64,000 bases of DNA. Source: Paenibacillus tyrphae. Lineage in GTDB: Bacteria > Bacillota > Bacilli > Paenibacillales > NBRC-103111. The stretch covers positions 62,001 through 126,000 of the forward strand of contig NZ_BSDJ01000018.1 of the NCBI RefSeq assembly GCF_027925525.1, in the 5' to 3' direction. The translations under genes were made by a program, and so were the position numbers. Of the stretch, positions 16,785-24,770 are shown piece after piece. The notes below the pieces were generated by a model that saw only the letters and a program-made list of their open reading frames with translations, had not been told where the DNA came from and made no database searches. Within the stretch, counting starts at the first letter, position 1, and the number at the start of each line of letters is the position of its first letter.

Positions 16785-17999
16785 ATGAGAATCATTCTAT
16801 ATACCGGTAAAGGCGGCGTCGGCAAAACGAGCGTCGCTGCGGCGACGGGCGTTACGTTTGCGGCGCAAGGGCTTCGTACGCTTGTGATGAGTACGGATGC
16901 GGCGCATAGTTTATCCGATTCGTTCGATCAGTTGCTGGGCAGCAGCCCTGTTCCCATTACCGACTGTTTATGGGGGCAAGAGGTGGACAGCTTGCGCGAA
17001 ACGGAAAGGCACTGGGGCGCGGTCCAAGGCTGGTTGGCCGGTTTGATGAACTGGGCCGATCTTAGCGACGTGACGACCGAGGAAATGCTGGTGTTTCCCG
17101 GCATGGAAGAGCTGTTCAGCCTGCTGGAAATCAAACGCCATGCGGCCAGCGGCAACTATGACGTCATCGTCGTCGATTGCGCGCCGACCGGAGAGACGCT
17201 CCGGCTGCTCAGCTACCCGAATGTGCTCGGCTGGTGGATGGACAAAATTTTCCCGTACGAGCGCCGGTTAGTAAAGCTGGTGCGTCCCGTCGCCAAAATC
17301 GTCACAGGCGGGCTGGAGCTGCCCGACGATAACGTCATGAACAGCATCGAGTCGCTCGCCCGCGAGCTGGAGCTGCTGCAAAGCCTGATTCTCGATTCGG
17401 AGACGACCTCCATCCGCATGGTGCTTAATCCGGAGAAGATGGTCATCTCCGAGGCTCGAAGAGCGTTCACCTATTTGAACTTGTTCGGCTTCAATACCGA
17501 TGCGGTGGTCGTAAACCGCGTCCTGCCAGAGGAAGCCGGAACCGGCTATTGGGCCGGATGGCGGGCGGCTCAAGATAAATACGAAGAAGAAATTCGCGAC
17601 TGCTTCAGCCCGCTGCCGATCTTTCGCATCCCGCTGATGAAATCCGAAGTGCACGGCCTGCCGCTGCTCGCGCAAATGGGCGAAGCCGCTTTTGGCGGCC
17701 GCAATGTCTCGGAAGTGCTCCACTTGGGGAAGGTGCAGGACATTCGCAAGGAAGGCGACGTTTACTTTTTGGATCTGACGCTGCCTTTTGTCGACAAAAG
17801 CGACTTGTCGCTCAGTCAGAAAGGCGACGAGCTGACCGTCCAAGCGGGCCCTTACAAGCGCAAAGTGGTGCTGCCGCGCATCCTGCTCGGCCGTCCGATT
17901 GCCGGCGCCCGGTTTACGGAGCAGAAGCTGTCGATCCGCTTCGGTGAAAGAGAGCTGCTACAAGAACCCAAAGAGGAGGAGAACGATGAGAGCCGATAA
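16785..17999 (+). CDS. ArsA/Get3-family ATPase with C-terminal HSP20-like domain
   Basis: A 404-residue protein with a deviant Walker A (YTGKGGVGKTS, about residues 5-15), switch I (STDAAHSLSDSF) and switch II (VVDCAPTGETLRLL), as in ArsA/Get3 ATPases. Residues 315-395 look like the alpha-crystallin (HSP20-like) beta-sandwich found at the C-terminus of bacterial single-domain homologues (VYFLDLTLPFVDKSDLS; LTVQAGPYKRKVVLP). Bacterial ArsA acts with ArsB in arsenite export; no arsB, arsC or arsR gene is nearby, so arsenic resistance is not supported. Tail-anchored protein handling or an unknown client is possible. It overlaps the next gene by 14 bases. Confidence 0.88.
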   Translation: MRIILYTGKGGVGKTSVAAATGVTFAAQGLRTLVMSTDAAHSLSDSFDQLLGSSPVPITDCLWGQEVDSLRETERHWGAVQGWLAGLMNWADLSDVTTEEMLVFPGMEELFSLLEIKRHAASGNYDVIVVDCAPTGETLRLLSYPNVLGWWMDKIFPYERRLVKLVRPVAKIVTGGLELPDDNVMNSIESLARELELLQSLILDSETTSIRMVLNPEKMVISEARRAFTYLNLFGFNTDAVVVNRVLPEEAGTGYWAGWRAAQDKYEEEIRDCFSPLPIFRIPLMKSEVHGLPLLAQMGEAAFGGRNVSEVLHLGKVQDIRKEGDVYFLDLTLPFVDKSDLSLSQKGDELTVQAGPYKRKVVLPRILLGRPIAGARFTEQKLSIRFGERELLQEPKEEENDESR

Positions 18000-18225
18000 G
18001 GTAACAAAATTGCTGGACAGCTTGTCGGAGGCGCAAGAAACGTTGATTGCCGAATGTATTCCCGCCGGGGCGCGCAGCCATTTTCTCGCTTCCCGCAGAG
18101 AAGCCCTGCTCGGTCTTCGCAGCCTGCTCGATGACGCAATCGACCGGACAAAAAAGCCGCCGGGGGCAGCCGATAAAAAATCACCATCCAGCCGTTCCCG
18201 CGGTGTGATCGACATTTCCGATTGA
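17986..18225 (+). CDS. Small hypothetical protein in the ArsA operon
   Basis: A 79-residue protein starting at the ATG at 17986 after AGAGGAGGAG, inside the last 14 bases of the ArsA gene. The first half is helical and amphipathic (KLLDSLSEAQETLIAECIPAG; SREALLGLRSLLDD); the second half is charged, rich in Pro and Ser, and probably disordered. No transmembrane segment or known domain was recognised. Translational coupling to the ATPase suggests a partner or adaptor. Confidence in the gene is moderate to good; function is unknown. Confidence 0.7.
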   Translation: MRADKVTKLLDSLSEAQETLIAECIPAGARSHFLASRREALLGLRSLLDDAIDRTKKPPGAADKKSPSSRSRGVIDISD

Positions 18226-18269
18226 GCCATAGCACTAGCTTTAGAGCTTGATACGAGGAGGAATTGCCC

Positions 18270-18860
18270 ATGCTGCTCGACCGCTATTTGCCCGTTTATC
18301 ACTACCACGAAAAGCATTCGATCGACGTCCGTGCGCCGAGGGATGCGGTCTATCGTGCGATTCGCGAAGTAAAATACGGGGACGTTCCGGCGCTTCGCCT
18401 GCTGTTCGGCATTCGGATGCTTCCGGCCTGGCTGGCCGGCAAAGTGAAAACAGGAGCTTCGGGCGGCGACGAACCGTTTATAAAGCGAATGATGCGCTAT
18501 GGATTCATGCTGCTGGAAGAAGCCGAAGGGCAAGAGCTCTTGGTCGGGGTAGTCGGCCCATTTTGGAGACCGGTCGGTAATGAGCCGATCCGCTTGGATT
18601 CGGTACAGGCTTTTATCGATTGTGACTCCCTTCGTCATGCGAAGGCGGTTATGAATTTCCAAGTGCGGGAGCAGCCCAACGGAATAATGACGGTCTTCAC
18701 CGAGACGCGGATTCTAACGCAGGACAAGTCAGTTCGGCTGAAATTCGGGCTGTATTGGCTGCTGATCTACCCCGGCAGCGCCTTGATCCGGCGCGGCTTG
18801 CTCAGAGCGATCAAAGCCAATGCGGAAAAGGAGCGAGTTGTTTATGGCAGCCAAACTTAA
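18270..18860 (+). CDS. SRPBCC-like protein of unknown function
   Basis: A 196-residue protein. The N-terminal segment (HYHEKHSIDVRAPRDAVYRAIREV) has the shape of a START/SRPBCC domain, a fold that binds hydrophobic ligands. Later strands (LLVGVVGPFWRP; AKAVMNFQVREQPNGIMTVFTETRI) fit the same helix-grip fold, and no transmembrane helix is visible. The ATG at 18270 is preferred over the TTG at 18264 because the GAGGAGG site lies eight bases before it. It is the third gene of the ArsA operon and overlaps the next gene. The ligand is unknown. Confidence 0.75.
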   Translation: MLLDRYLPVYHYHEKHSIDVRAPRDAVYRAIREVKYGDVPALRLLFGIRMLPAWLAGKVKTGASGGDEPFIKRMMRYGFMLLEEAEGQELLVGVVGPFWRPVGNEPIRLDSVQAFIDCDSLRHAKAVMNFQVREQPNGIMTVFTETRILTQDKSVRLKFGLYWLLIYPGSALIRRGLLRAIKANAEKERVVYGSQT

Positions 18861-19200
18861 ATCTTATTCGGGCATGATGCTTGCTTGGACGGCGGTACTG
18901 CATACGGTAGTCGGCATTATCGTCTATTGGCAGCCTCTGGCGGATATCGCACAAAGCGGCTTCTTTAATAGTATCGATCCTCATTACGACCGGGGTTCGG
19001 CGTTCTGGTTCCTGTTATTCGGCGCCCTGCTGTTTATGCTGGCCGGACTGATCCGCTGGCTGACTCAAGTCAAAAGAATGGAAATCCCCAAATTTATCGG
19101 CGCCTACATGCTTGCGCTTTGTCTCGTCGGCGTCTTTTTCATGCCGGTGTCGGGCTTCTGGCTCGTCATTCCCCAGGCGCTTATCATGATGTGGGATTGA
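18844..19200 (+). CDS. Small membrane protein (DUF6463-like)
   Basis: A 118-residue protein with four predicted transmembrane segments (MMLAWTAVLHTVVGIIVYW; FWFLLFGALLFMLAGLI; FIGAYMLALCLVGVFFM; FWLVIPQALIMMW). The layout matches small four-helix proteins annotated as DUF6463, whose function is not known. The ATG at 18844 lies inside the preceding gene, after an AAGGAG site. It is the last gene of the MarR-controlled operon and is followed by a terminator. Confidence 0.75.
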   Translation: MAAKLKSYSGMMLAWTAVLHTVVGIIVYWQPLADIAQSGFFNSIDPHYDRGSAFWFLLFGALLFMLAGLIRWLTQVKRMEIPKFIGAYMLALCLVGVFFMPVSGFWLVIPQALIMMWD

Positions 19201-19280
19201 GCCGTGCGCCAACACGACTCCCGCACAATAGCCGCCTTTAAGGGCGGTGGCTAAGCAAAAATAAGGGTGAGTAATGAAAC

Positions 19281-19320
19281 GACCGCTACCTTTGCCGAGG
19301 GCGGTCTATTTCTTTTTGTT
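19281..19320 (+). terminator. Terminator for the ArsA operon
   Basis: GACCGC (19281-19286) pairs with GCGGTC (19301-19306), followed by a T-rich run to 19320. A further GC-rich hairpin (CCGCC...GGCGG) lies at about 19230-19250. Confidence 0.65.
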
Positions 19321-19355
19321 TTGGTTAATTGCAATATTCTAGCATTGAATAATAG

Positions 19356-19380
19356 AAAAAGGGGCGATTTCTCGCCCCTC
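19356..19380 (-). terminator. Terminator for the qox operon
   Basis: On the minus strand GGGGCGA-GAAA-TCGCCCC is followed by TTTTTCTATT. It lies immediately after the qoxD stop codon. Confidence 0.88.
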
Positions 19381-19383
19381 ACA

Positions 19384-19716
19384 TCAATGCGCTACCGCGT
19401 TGTAAGTCATAATCCAGATCGAGCCTGCTACGATCGTCAACAGAATAATCATGCCGAGTAGCAGCGCCATCATGTTCCAGCGTGCATTCTCGCCTTCGCG
19501 CAGGTGCATGAAGAAAACGAGCTGCACGACGAACTGAAGAATAGCCATCGCAAGAATCACGATCAGCGTCGCCGTCTTGCTCAGCATGCTGTTCATCACG
19601 ATGGTAATCGGGATGATCGTCAAGATGATCGAAAGCACGAACCCGATCGTATAAGACTTCAGCGAGCCATGGGAGCCGTGCTGCTCATGCGAAGAAGCTC
19701 CATGCGAATTCCCCAT
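19384..19716 (-). CDS. qoxD: Quinol oxidase subunit IV
   Basis: A 110-residue membrane protein with three helices (YTIGFVLSIILTIIPITIVM; ATLIVILAMAILQFVVQLVFFMHL; MALLLGMIILLTIVAGSIWIM), the fold of QoxD/CyoD. It stabilises the heme-copper quinol oxidase complex. The N-terminus is His-rich (MGNSHGASSHEQHGSHG), a trait shared with subunits II and III here. It is the last gene of qoxABCD, two bases after qoxC, and is followed by a terminator. Confidence 0.93.
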   Translation of the reverse strand: MGNSHGASSHEQHGSHGSLKSYTIGFVLSIILTIIPITIVMNSMLSKTATLIVILAMAILQFVVQLVFFMHLREGENARWNMMALLLGMIILLTIVAGSIWIMTYNAVAH

Positions 19717-19717
19717 C

Positions 19718-20329
19718 TTACATCACCCCCATCAAGTAGACGACCGTGAGGACGAAAATCCAGACGACGTCGAGAAAGTGCCAGTACAGGCTGAGATTTT
19801 CCACTTTGCGTTTGGTAACAGGAGTAATCCCGCGTTTGCGGAGCTGAAGCATGAGCCCGATCATCCAAACCAAACCAAGCGAAACGTGCAAGCCGTGCGT
19901 CCCTACCAAAGTAAAGAACGCGGATAGAAAAGCGCTGGTGGAAATCGTCGCGCCCTCGTGCACCATATGCACGAACTCCGTCACTTCCAGCGCGATGAAC
20001 GCCGCGCCGAGCAGCGCCGTAACCGCGAGCCAGCCGATCAGCTGCTTCTTGTTGCCGCGATGCATCGCAAGCACCGCAATCCCGCTCGTAAAGCTGCTTG
20101 TCAGCAGGATGAACGTTTCGGCGATAATGCCCGGCATTTGAAACAGTTCCTCGGGCGTCGGTCCCGCATTCGTATTGCCGCGAAGAACGATATAGGTCGC
20201 AAACAACGTGCCGAATAAAATAACGTCCGTAATCAGAAAGAGCCAAAAGCCGAACGTCTTCAGCGACTCTTGATCGTGATGATCGTGGTCGTGAGCGTCG
20301 TGTCCGTGATTTGCCGCTGTATGTGCCAT
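19718..20329 (-). CDS. qoxC: Quinol oxidase subunit III
   Basis: A 203-residue five-helix protein of the heme-copper oxidase subunit III family. Typical blocks are FGFWLFLITDVILFGTLFATY, ETFILLTSSFTSGIAVLAMH and FFTLVGTHGLHVSLGLVWM. The first 22 residues (ANHGHDAHDHDHHDQ) are extremely His- and Asp-rich. Its ATG overlaps the qoxB TAA by one base, giving tight coupling. It is a structural subunit that supports proton uptake and stability of subunit I. Confidence 0.94.
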   Translation of the reverse strand: MAHTAANHGHDAHDHDHHDQESLKTFGFWLFLITDVILFGTLFATYIVLRGNTNAGPTPEELFQMPGIIAETFILLTSSFTSGIAVLAMHRGNKKQLIGWLAVTALLGAAFIALEVTEFVHMVHEGATISTSAFLSAFFTLVGTHGLHVSLGLVWMIGLMLQLRKRGITPVTKRKVENLSLYWHFLDVVWIFVLTVVYLMGVM

Positions 20330-22302
20330 TAAGCTTTTGCCCCCCTTGCCAGTTGCTCGGTCCGCTTCACTTCATCGACCGGAATATAATAGTCGGTATC
20401 GTACGAGAACGAACGCGCCAGCATGCAGATCGCGATGCCGACAAGCGCCGGAATCGTCAGCCACATCCAGTTCCATACGAACCCAAACCCGGCCAAGAAC
20501 CAGAGCGAGGACTTGATGAACGGAATCGCCGAGTTTTTCGGCATATGGATCGGCTCCAGCTTCGCATCCGGAATCGGAGCGAGCGGCTTCTCGCCTTTCT
20601 GCTTCCGCTCCCACCAGTCGTCCGTTTCCTGCACGGTCGGCGCAATAGCGAAGTTGTACATCGGCGCCGGCGAAGGAATCGTCCATTCGAGCGTGCGGCC
20701 GTCCCAGATGTCGCCAGTCGTGTCTTTCTCATGATTTTTGATGCTGTAAGCAATCTGCCATACTTGGAAAATGAATGCAATCCCCATCAGGAAGCCGCCG
20801 ATCGTCGAAACGAGGTTGAGCGGTCCCCAGCCCATGTCAAAATCGTACGTATACGTACGGCGCGTCATGCCGTCCAATCCGAGGAAATATTGCGGCATGA
20901 AGCACACATAGAAGCCGATGTTCCAGAACCAGAACGCCCATTTGCCGAGACGCTCGTTCAGCTTGAAGCCGAACATTTTCGGCCACCAGTAATAAAGACC
21001 TGCAAAGTATCCGAACACTACGCCGCCGATGAGCACTTGGTGGAAGTGCGCAATCAGGAAGTAGCTGTTGTGAAATTGGAAGTCAGCCGGAGCAACCGAC
21101 AGCAGCACCCCGGTCATCCCGCCGATGACGAAGCACGGAATGAACGCGACCGCCCACATCATCGGTGTAGTGAACCGGATCCGGCCGCGGAACATCGTAA
21201 ACAGCCAGTTGAACACCTTGACCCCGGTCGGTATTGCGATCAGCATGGTCGTTATCGCGAAGAACGCATTGACATCCGCGCCGGAGCCCATGGTGAAGAA
21301 GTGATGGACCCACGTAAAGAACGATAGTACGCTGATCCCGATCATCGCGAATACCATCGAAGAGTAGCCGAACAGCTTTTTCCTGGAGAAGGTCGCAACC
21401 ACCTCGGAGAAAATACCGAACGCCGGCACGACGACGATATACACTTCGGGGTGACCCCACATCCAGATCAAGTTGATATACATCATCGGGTTGCCGCCGC
21501 CGTCGAGCGTGAAGAAATGCGTGCCCGCAAAGCGGTCAAGGAACAGCAGGAACAACGTAACCGTCAAAATCGGGAATGCGAAAATGATCATGATACAGCT
21601 GGACAGCACCGACCAGGAAAACATCGGCATTTTCATCAGCTTCATGCCGGGCGCGCGCATTTTGAGAATCGTAACGATAAAGTTGATCCCCGTCGCCAAG
21701 CTCCCGATCCCCGAGATCTGAATGCCCCAGATGTAGAAGTTTTGACCAACGCCCGGGCTGTGGGACAGCTCGGACAGCGGCGGATATGCCAACCAGCCCG
21801 CATCCGGCGAACCGCCGATGACGAACGAAATGTTGAACAGCATGGCCCCGAAGAAGAACAGCCAGAAGCTGAGCGAGTTCAGAAAAGGAAATGCTACGTC
21901 GCGTGCGCCGATTTGCAGCGGGACGACGACATTGAACAAACCAAACATGAGCGGCATCGCCATGAATAGAATCATAATGACGCCGTGCGTCGTGAAGATG
22001 GCGTTATAGTGATCCGCCTGCAGAAATTCGACACCGGGCATTGCCAGCTGCAGCCGCATGAGCAGTGCGTCGACACCGCCGCGGAACAGCATCAGAATGG
22101 AGCAAATAATATACATGATGCCGATGCGCTTATGGTCGACGGTCGTCAGCCATTCGCGCCACAGCCAGCCCCATTTTTTGAAAAACGTAAGCACGAAGAC
22201 GATGGCTACCATCGCAAGCCCGATACTTACCTGTGCCCCGAGAATTAGCGGATCCCCGGTGACGAAAAACTCCGATGCGAATTGTTTAATGGTATCCAGC
22301 AT
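20329..22302 (-). CDS. qoxB: Quinol oxidase subunit I (heme-copper catalytic subunit)
   Basis: A 657-residue catalytic subunit. Heme and copper ligands are in place: FTTHGVIMILFMAMP (low-spin heme His), WMWGHPEVYIVVVPAFG (Cu-B His and cross-linked Tyr), FTWVHHFFTMG (Cu-B His pair) and FLIAHFHQVLIGG (heme ligands). It oxidises menaquinol, reduces oxygen to water and pumps protons across the cytoplasmic membrane. It lies between qoxA and qoxC in the usual order. Length and motifs match the Bacillus aa3-600 type. Confidence 0.96.
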   Translation of the reverse strand: MLDTIKQFASEFFVTGDPLILGAQVSIGLAMVAIVFVLTFFKKWGWLWREWLTTVDHKRIGIMYIICSILMLFRGGVDALLMRLQLAMPGVEFLQADHYNAIFTTHGVIMILFMAMPLMFGLFNVVVPLQIGARDVAFPFLNSLSFWLFFFGAMLFNISFVIGGSPDAGWLAYPPLSELSHSPGVGQNFYIWGIQISGIGSLATGINFIVTILKMRAPGMKLMKMPMFSWSVLSSCIMIIFAFPILTVTLFLLFLDRFAGTHFFTLDGGGNPMMYINLIWMWGHPEVYIVVVPAFGIFSEVVATFSRKKLFGYSSMVFAMIGISVLSFFTWVHHFFTMGSGADVNAFFAITTMLIAIPTGVKVFNWLFTMFRGRIRFTTPMMWAVAFIPCFVIGGMTGVLLSVAPADFQFHNSYFLIAHFHQVLIGGVVFGYFAGLYYWWPKMFGFKLNERLGKWAFWFWNIGFYVCFMPQYFLGLDGMTRRTYTYDFDMGWGPLNLVSTIGGFLMGIAFIFQVWQIAYSIKNHEKDTTGDIWDGRTLEWTIPSPAPMYNFAIAPTVQETDDWWERKQKGEKPLAPIPDAKLEPIHMPKNSAIPFIKSSLWFLAGFGFVWNWMWLTIPALVGIAICMLARSFSYDTDYYIPVDEVKRTEQLARGAKA

Positions 22303-22344
22303 GAGTGGGCCTCTTTTCTGTTAAAAATAAATCAAGCGTTGCGT

Positions 22345-23364
22345 TTATTTTCCGGAGGCGCTGTGAGCCGCCCCATGTGCCCCGTGGCCTTCGCCCGCGG
22401 TTACGTCCTCCATCTTGTTGCTGCTGACTGCAGCGCCCTGTTTCCCGCCAGATTCGTTTCCGCTGCCGCCAGGTGCCGCTCCGTGTGCGCCATGAGCGCC
22501 GTGCGAGCCACCGACTGCATATTTCGTAACGATATTGTAGAACAGGTTATCCGGGAACGCCGAGAAAAACTGCTCGCCGGAGCGGCCTGGTTTGGCCAAT
22601 GCGTCATAGCCGGCTTGCGTCAACGGACTTGCCGACTTTTTGACCCCTGCGGCCCACTTGTCGAACTCTTCCCGCGACGTTGCGTGTACGTCGAATTTCA
22701 TGTCGTTAAAATGCTCCCCGCTGAAGTTCGCTGCGGTGCCGAAATATTTGCCTGCCTCATCGGCTTGCAGATACAAGGTCATCGCCATGCCGGACATCGT
22801 GTACATTTGTCCGCCAAGCTGCGGGATCCAGAAGGAGTTCATCGGAGCGTCCGACGTTAATTCGAACTTGATCGGCACGCCCTTCGGAATTTGCAAATAG
22901 TTCACCGTCGCAATTCCCTGCTCCGGATAAGTAAACAGCCATTTCCAATCCAACGACGTCGCTTGAACGACAATTGGCTTCTGGTCCGATTGAATCGGCT
23001 TGGAAGGCTCCAAAGCGTACGTATATTTTACCGTCACGCCGCCGAGAATAAGGATGATGACGATCGGAATCCCCCACCAGATCATCTCCAGCTTGGTGCT
23101 GTGCGCCCAATTCGGCTTGTAGGCCGCCTTGTTTCCTTTCGCGTCGCGATAGCGCCATACGATAACTGCCGTCATGGCCAGCACGGGCACCAATACGATA
23201 AGGCAAAGCACGGTCGAGATCACGATCAGGTCTCGCTGGTCTTGGGCAATCGGCCCTTTCGGGTCGAACACCATCATTTCTTGTCCGCAGCCGGTTAGCA
23301 GCGCCATCATCAGGATGAACAGCAGCGCTAGCGAAATTCGGCCGATCTTTACCGGTTTTCTCAT
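22345..23364 (-). CDS. qoxA: Quinol oxidase subunit II (lipoprotein)
   Basis: A 339-residue subunit II. The chosen ATG at 23364 follows GGGAGAGG and gives a signal peptide with lipobox LLTGC. Two transmembrane helices (LIVISTVLCLIVLVPVLAMTAV; WWGIPIVIILILGGVTV) precede a cupredoxin domain (FWIPQLGGQMYTMSGM). The Cys ligands of the Cu-A site are absent, so the electron donor is quinol rather than cytochrome c. The last 55 residues form a Gly/His-rich tail (GSHGAHGAHGAAPGG and GHGAHGAAH) not needed for the family fold. First gene of qoxABCD. Confidence 0.94.
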   Translation of the reverse strand: MRKPVKIGRISLALLFILMMALLTGCGQEMMVFDPKGPIAQDQRDLIVISTVLCLIVLVPVLAMTAVIVWRYRDAKGNKAAYKPNWAHSTKLEMIWWGIPIVIILILGGVTVKYTYALEPSKPIQSDQKPIVVQATSLDWKWLFTYPEQGIATVNYLQIPKGVPIKFELTSDAPMNSFWIPQLGGQMYTMSGMAMTLYLQADEAGKYFGTAANFSGEHFNDMKFDVHATSREEFDKWAAGVKKSASPLTQAGYDALAKPGRSGEQFFSAFPDNLFYNIVTKYAVGGSHGAHGAHGAAPGGSGNESGGKQGAAVSSNKMEDVTAGEGHGAHGAAHSASGK

Positions 23365-23576
23365 GTCGATCCTCTCCCAAGCTCTCCGAAATGCTATGAT
23401 TGTTCTGACTGTGAGCCAGATCACTCTATAGAACCACCATAACAGATTACGACAAAATGTTCGCGGCATTTAACAAATACGTCAATGTTTCGTCATTTTT
23501 CTGCAAAAAAATTTTCACGAAGCTGACAAATATTTTGCACTTGTTAAAATATGACACCCCAAATAACACCAAAAAC

Positions 23577-23599
23577 CCCTCCGGGAGATCCCGAAGGGG
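23577..23599 (-). terminator. Terminator after the small membrane protein gene
   Basis: On the minus strand CCCCTTCGGGATCTCCCGGAGGGG forms a stem and is followed by TTTTTGG. It separates the gene at 23623-23889 from qoxA. Confidence 0.85.
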
Positions 23600-23622
23600 C
23601 CAAAATTTGTGTGTTATGCTAC

Positions 23623-23889
23623 TTATTTACTATCGTCTTCCGCTTTCGCTCTGGAATGAACGAGATGGATGGCCGTACGAATTACATAGATATGAACGCT
23701 GCCGACCATGAACCCGACCCCGACCATGAGGGACATGTTACGATCGCTGAAGTCATGCAGGTTAAATAAACTAAGCAGAAATCCGATCCCAAGCAGCACC
23801 CATGCTGTTGCCGTCATCAAAGCTACCAATCTGCCCACATTGCGCTCGTTCCCGGTTCCTTCGGTCAAAACCGCCGTTTTCGTCGTCAT
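23623..23889 (-). CDS. Small membrane protein upstream of qox
   Basis: An 88-residue protein with two predicted transmembrane helices (LVALMTATAWVLLGIGFLLSLF; MSLMVGVGFMVGSVHIYVI) and short charged ends. The ATG at 23889 is chosen because it follows AGGAGTGAT; upstream in-frame codons add an unlikely leader. It has its own terminator, so it is not part of the qox transcript. No family was recognised. Its position may reflect a link to respiration, but that is a guess. Confidence 0.7.
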   Translation of the reverse strand: MTTKTAVLTEGTGNERNVGRLVALMTATAWVLLGIGFLLSLFNLHDFSDRNMSLMVGVGFMVGSVHIYVIRTAIHLVHSRAKAEDDSK

Positions 23890-24071
23890 AGCGATCACTC
23901 CTAAACCATTGAAAGTGCTTTCTCTTCCAATAGTATACCACACTTTTGCGATTTTGTTCATATAAAATTCAATTTTTGATCAAATTTCAGACAAATTTTT
24001 TTTTTAGAAAAACCCGCATCGAATTACCAGCAGCGATTCGATGCGAATGTCCGCTGCCGGACATAAAATAA

Positions 24072-24109
24072 ATCGCCCTCCCCGCCAAGAAGGCAAGCTG
24101 GAGGGCGAT
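24072..24109 (-). terminator. Terminator for the GyrI-like gene
   Basis: ATCGCCCTC (24072-24080) pairs with GAGGGCGAT (24101-24109). On the minus strand it is followed by TTTATTTTATG. It lies just after the gene that ends at 24131. Confidence 0.8.
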
Positions 24110-24130
24110 CGCTTTTCCCTGCAATCCGGA

Positions 24131-24652
24131 TCACTTTTTAACGACTGCCATGCTGATCTCGTAATCGAACGTCTCGATTTGATCATGCGGAATTTCGAAC
24201 GGATTGACCGGGTTTAGCGGATACGTTTCGATCCAATAGACGTCATCCGACTGATCCAGCTCGTACCCGTTCTCTTTGATCCAGTTGATGAGATCAAAAT
24301 AAACCGTGTTCAGCTCTTTCCATCCTCCGCGGAAATGAGTCGTTACGTACTCCCGCTCCGGCACTTGGAACAGTTCCATCGGCTGCGCCAGAGTGGCGTG
24401 CGACTCGACCTGCACCCCGATTTTTATTTCGAAGCTGCTGATGTCGCTCCCCAGAATGCGCTGCGGGGAGAAGGTGTAGGCCACATCGCCTTGCAGCCGC
24501 ATCGGATGGCCCTTCGGAATCAGACTGTCTACCTGCCTCCAGGACTTTCTCACTTCCTTGCCCATTTCGGCGTAATTCGCCACTACCGGGTGTACGGCTG
24601 CGGTAAAAGCGGGAATGCGTTTGATGGAAGCTTTCAAATCCGTGCTTTTCAT
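24131..24652 (-). CDS. GyrI-like small-molecule-binding domain protein
   Basis: A 173-residue stand-alone GyrI-like/AraC effector-binding domain. The two repeated SHS2 modules show in the N-terminal (KRIPAFTAAVHPVVANYAEMG) and C-terminal (YVTTHFRGGWKELNTVYFDLINWIKENGYEL) halves, and the final YWIETYPLNPVNPFEIPHDQIE is typical of the family. There is no DNA-binding domain, so it binds or processes a ligand rather than acting alone as a regulator. The ATG follows GAGGAGG. It lies downstream of the biosynthetic locus but has its own terminator, and a connection is not shown. Confidence 0.82.
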   Translation of the reverse strand: MKSTDLKASIKRIPAFTAAVHPVVANYAEMGKEVRKSWRQVDSLIPKGHPMRLQGDVAYTFSPQRILGSDISSFEIKIGVQVESHATLAQPMELFQVPEREYVTTHFRGGWKELNTVYFDLINWIKENGYELDQSDDVYWIETYPLNPVNPFEIPHDQIETFDYEISMAVVKK

Positions 24653-24770
24653 GATTGGTTTCCTCCTCGAATCGTGGAATTAATAGGCTTTCACATGAAG
24701 TAACGAATCGCAGAAGGAAAACCATACAAGCTGGAGAAAAAATTTTTTTTCGCGGCTTCGGCGACACCCA

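Noticed and set aside
16785..17999. Arsenic resistance operon
   Set aside because: No ArsB, ArsC, ArsD or ArsR gene is adjacent and the regulator is MarR-type.
20311..21327. Long plus-strand reading frames opposite qoxB and many other genes
   Set aside because: They are antisense shadows caused by biased third codon positions in GC-rich genes; they lack ribosome binding sites and family motifs.
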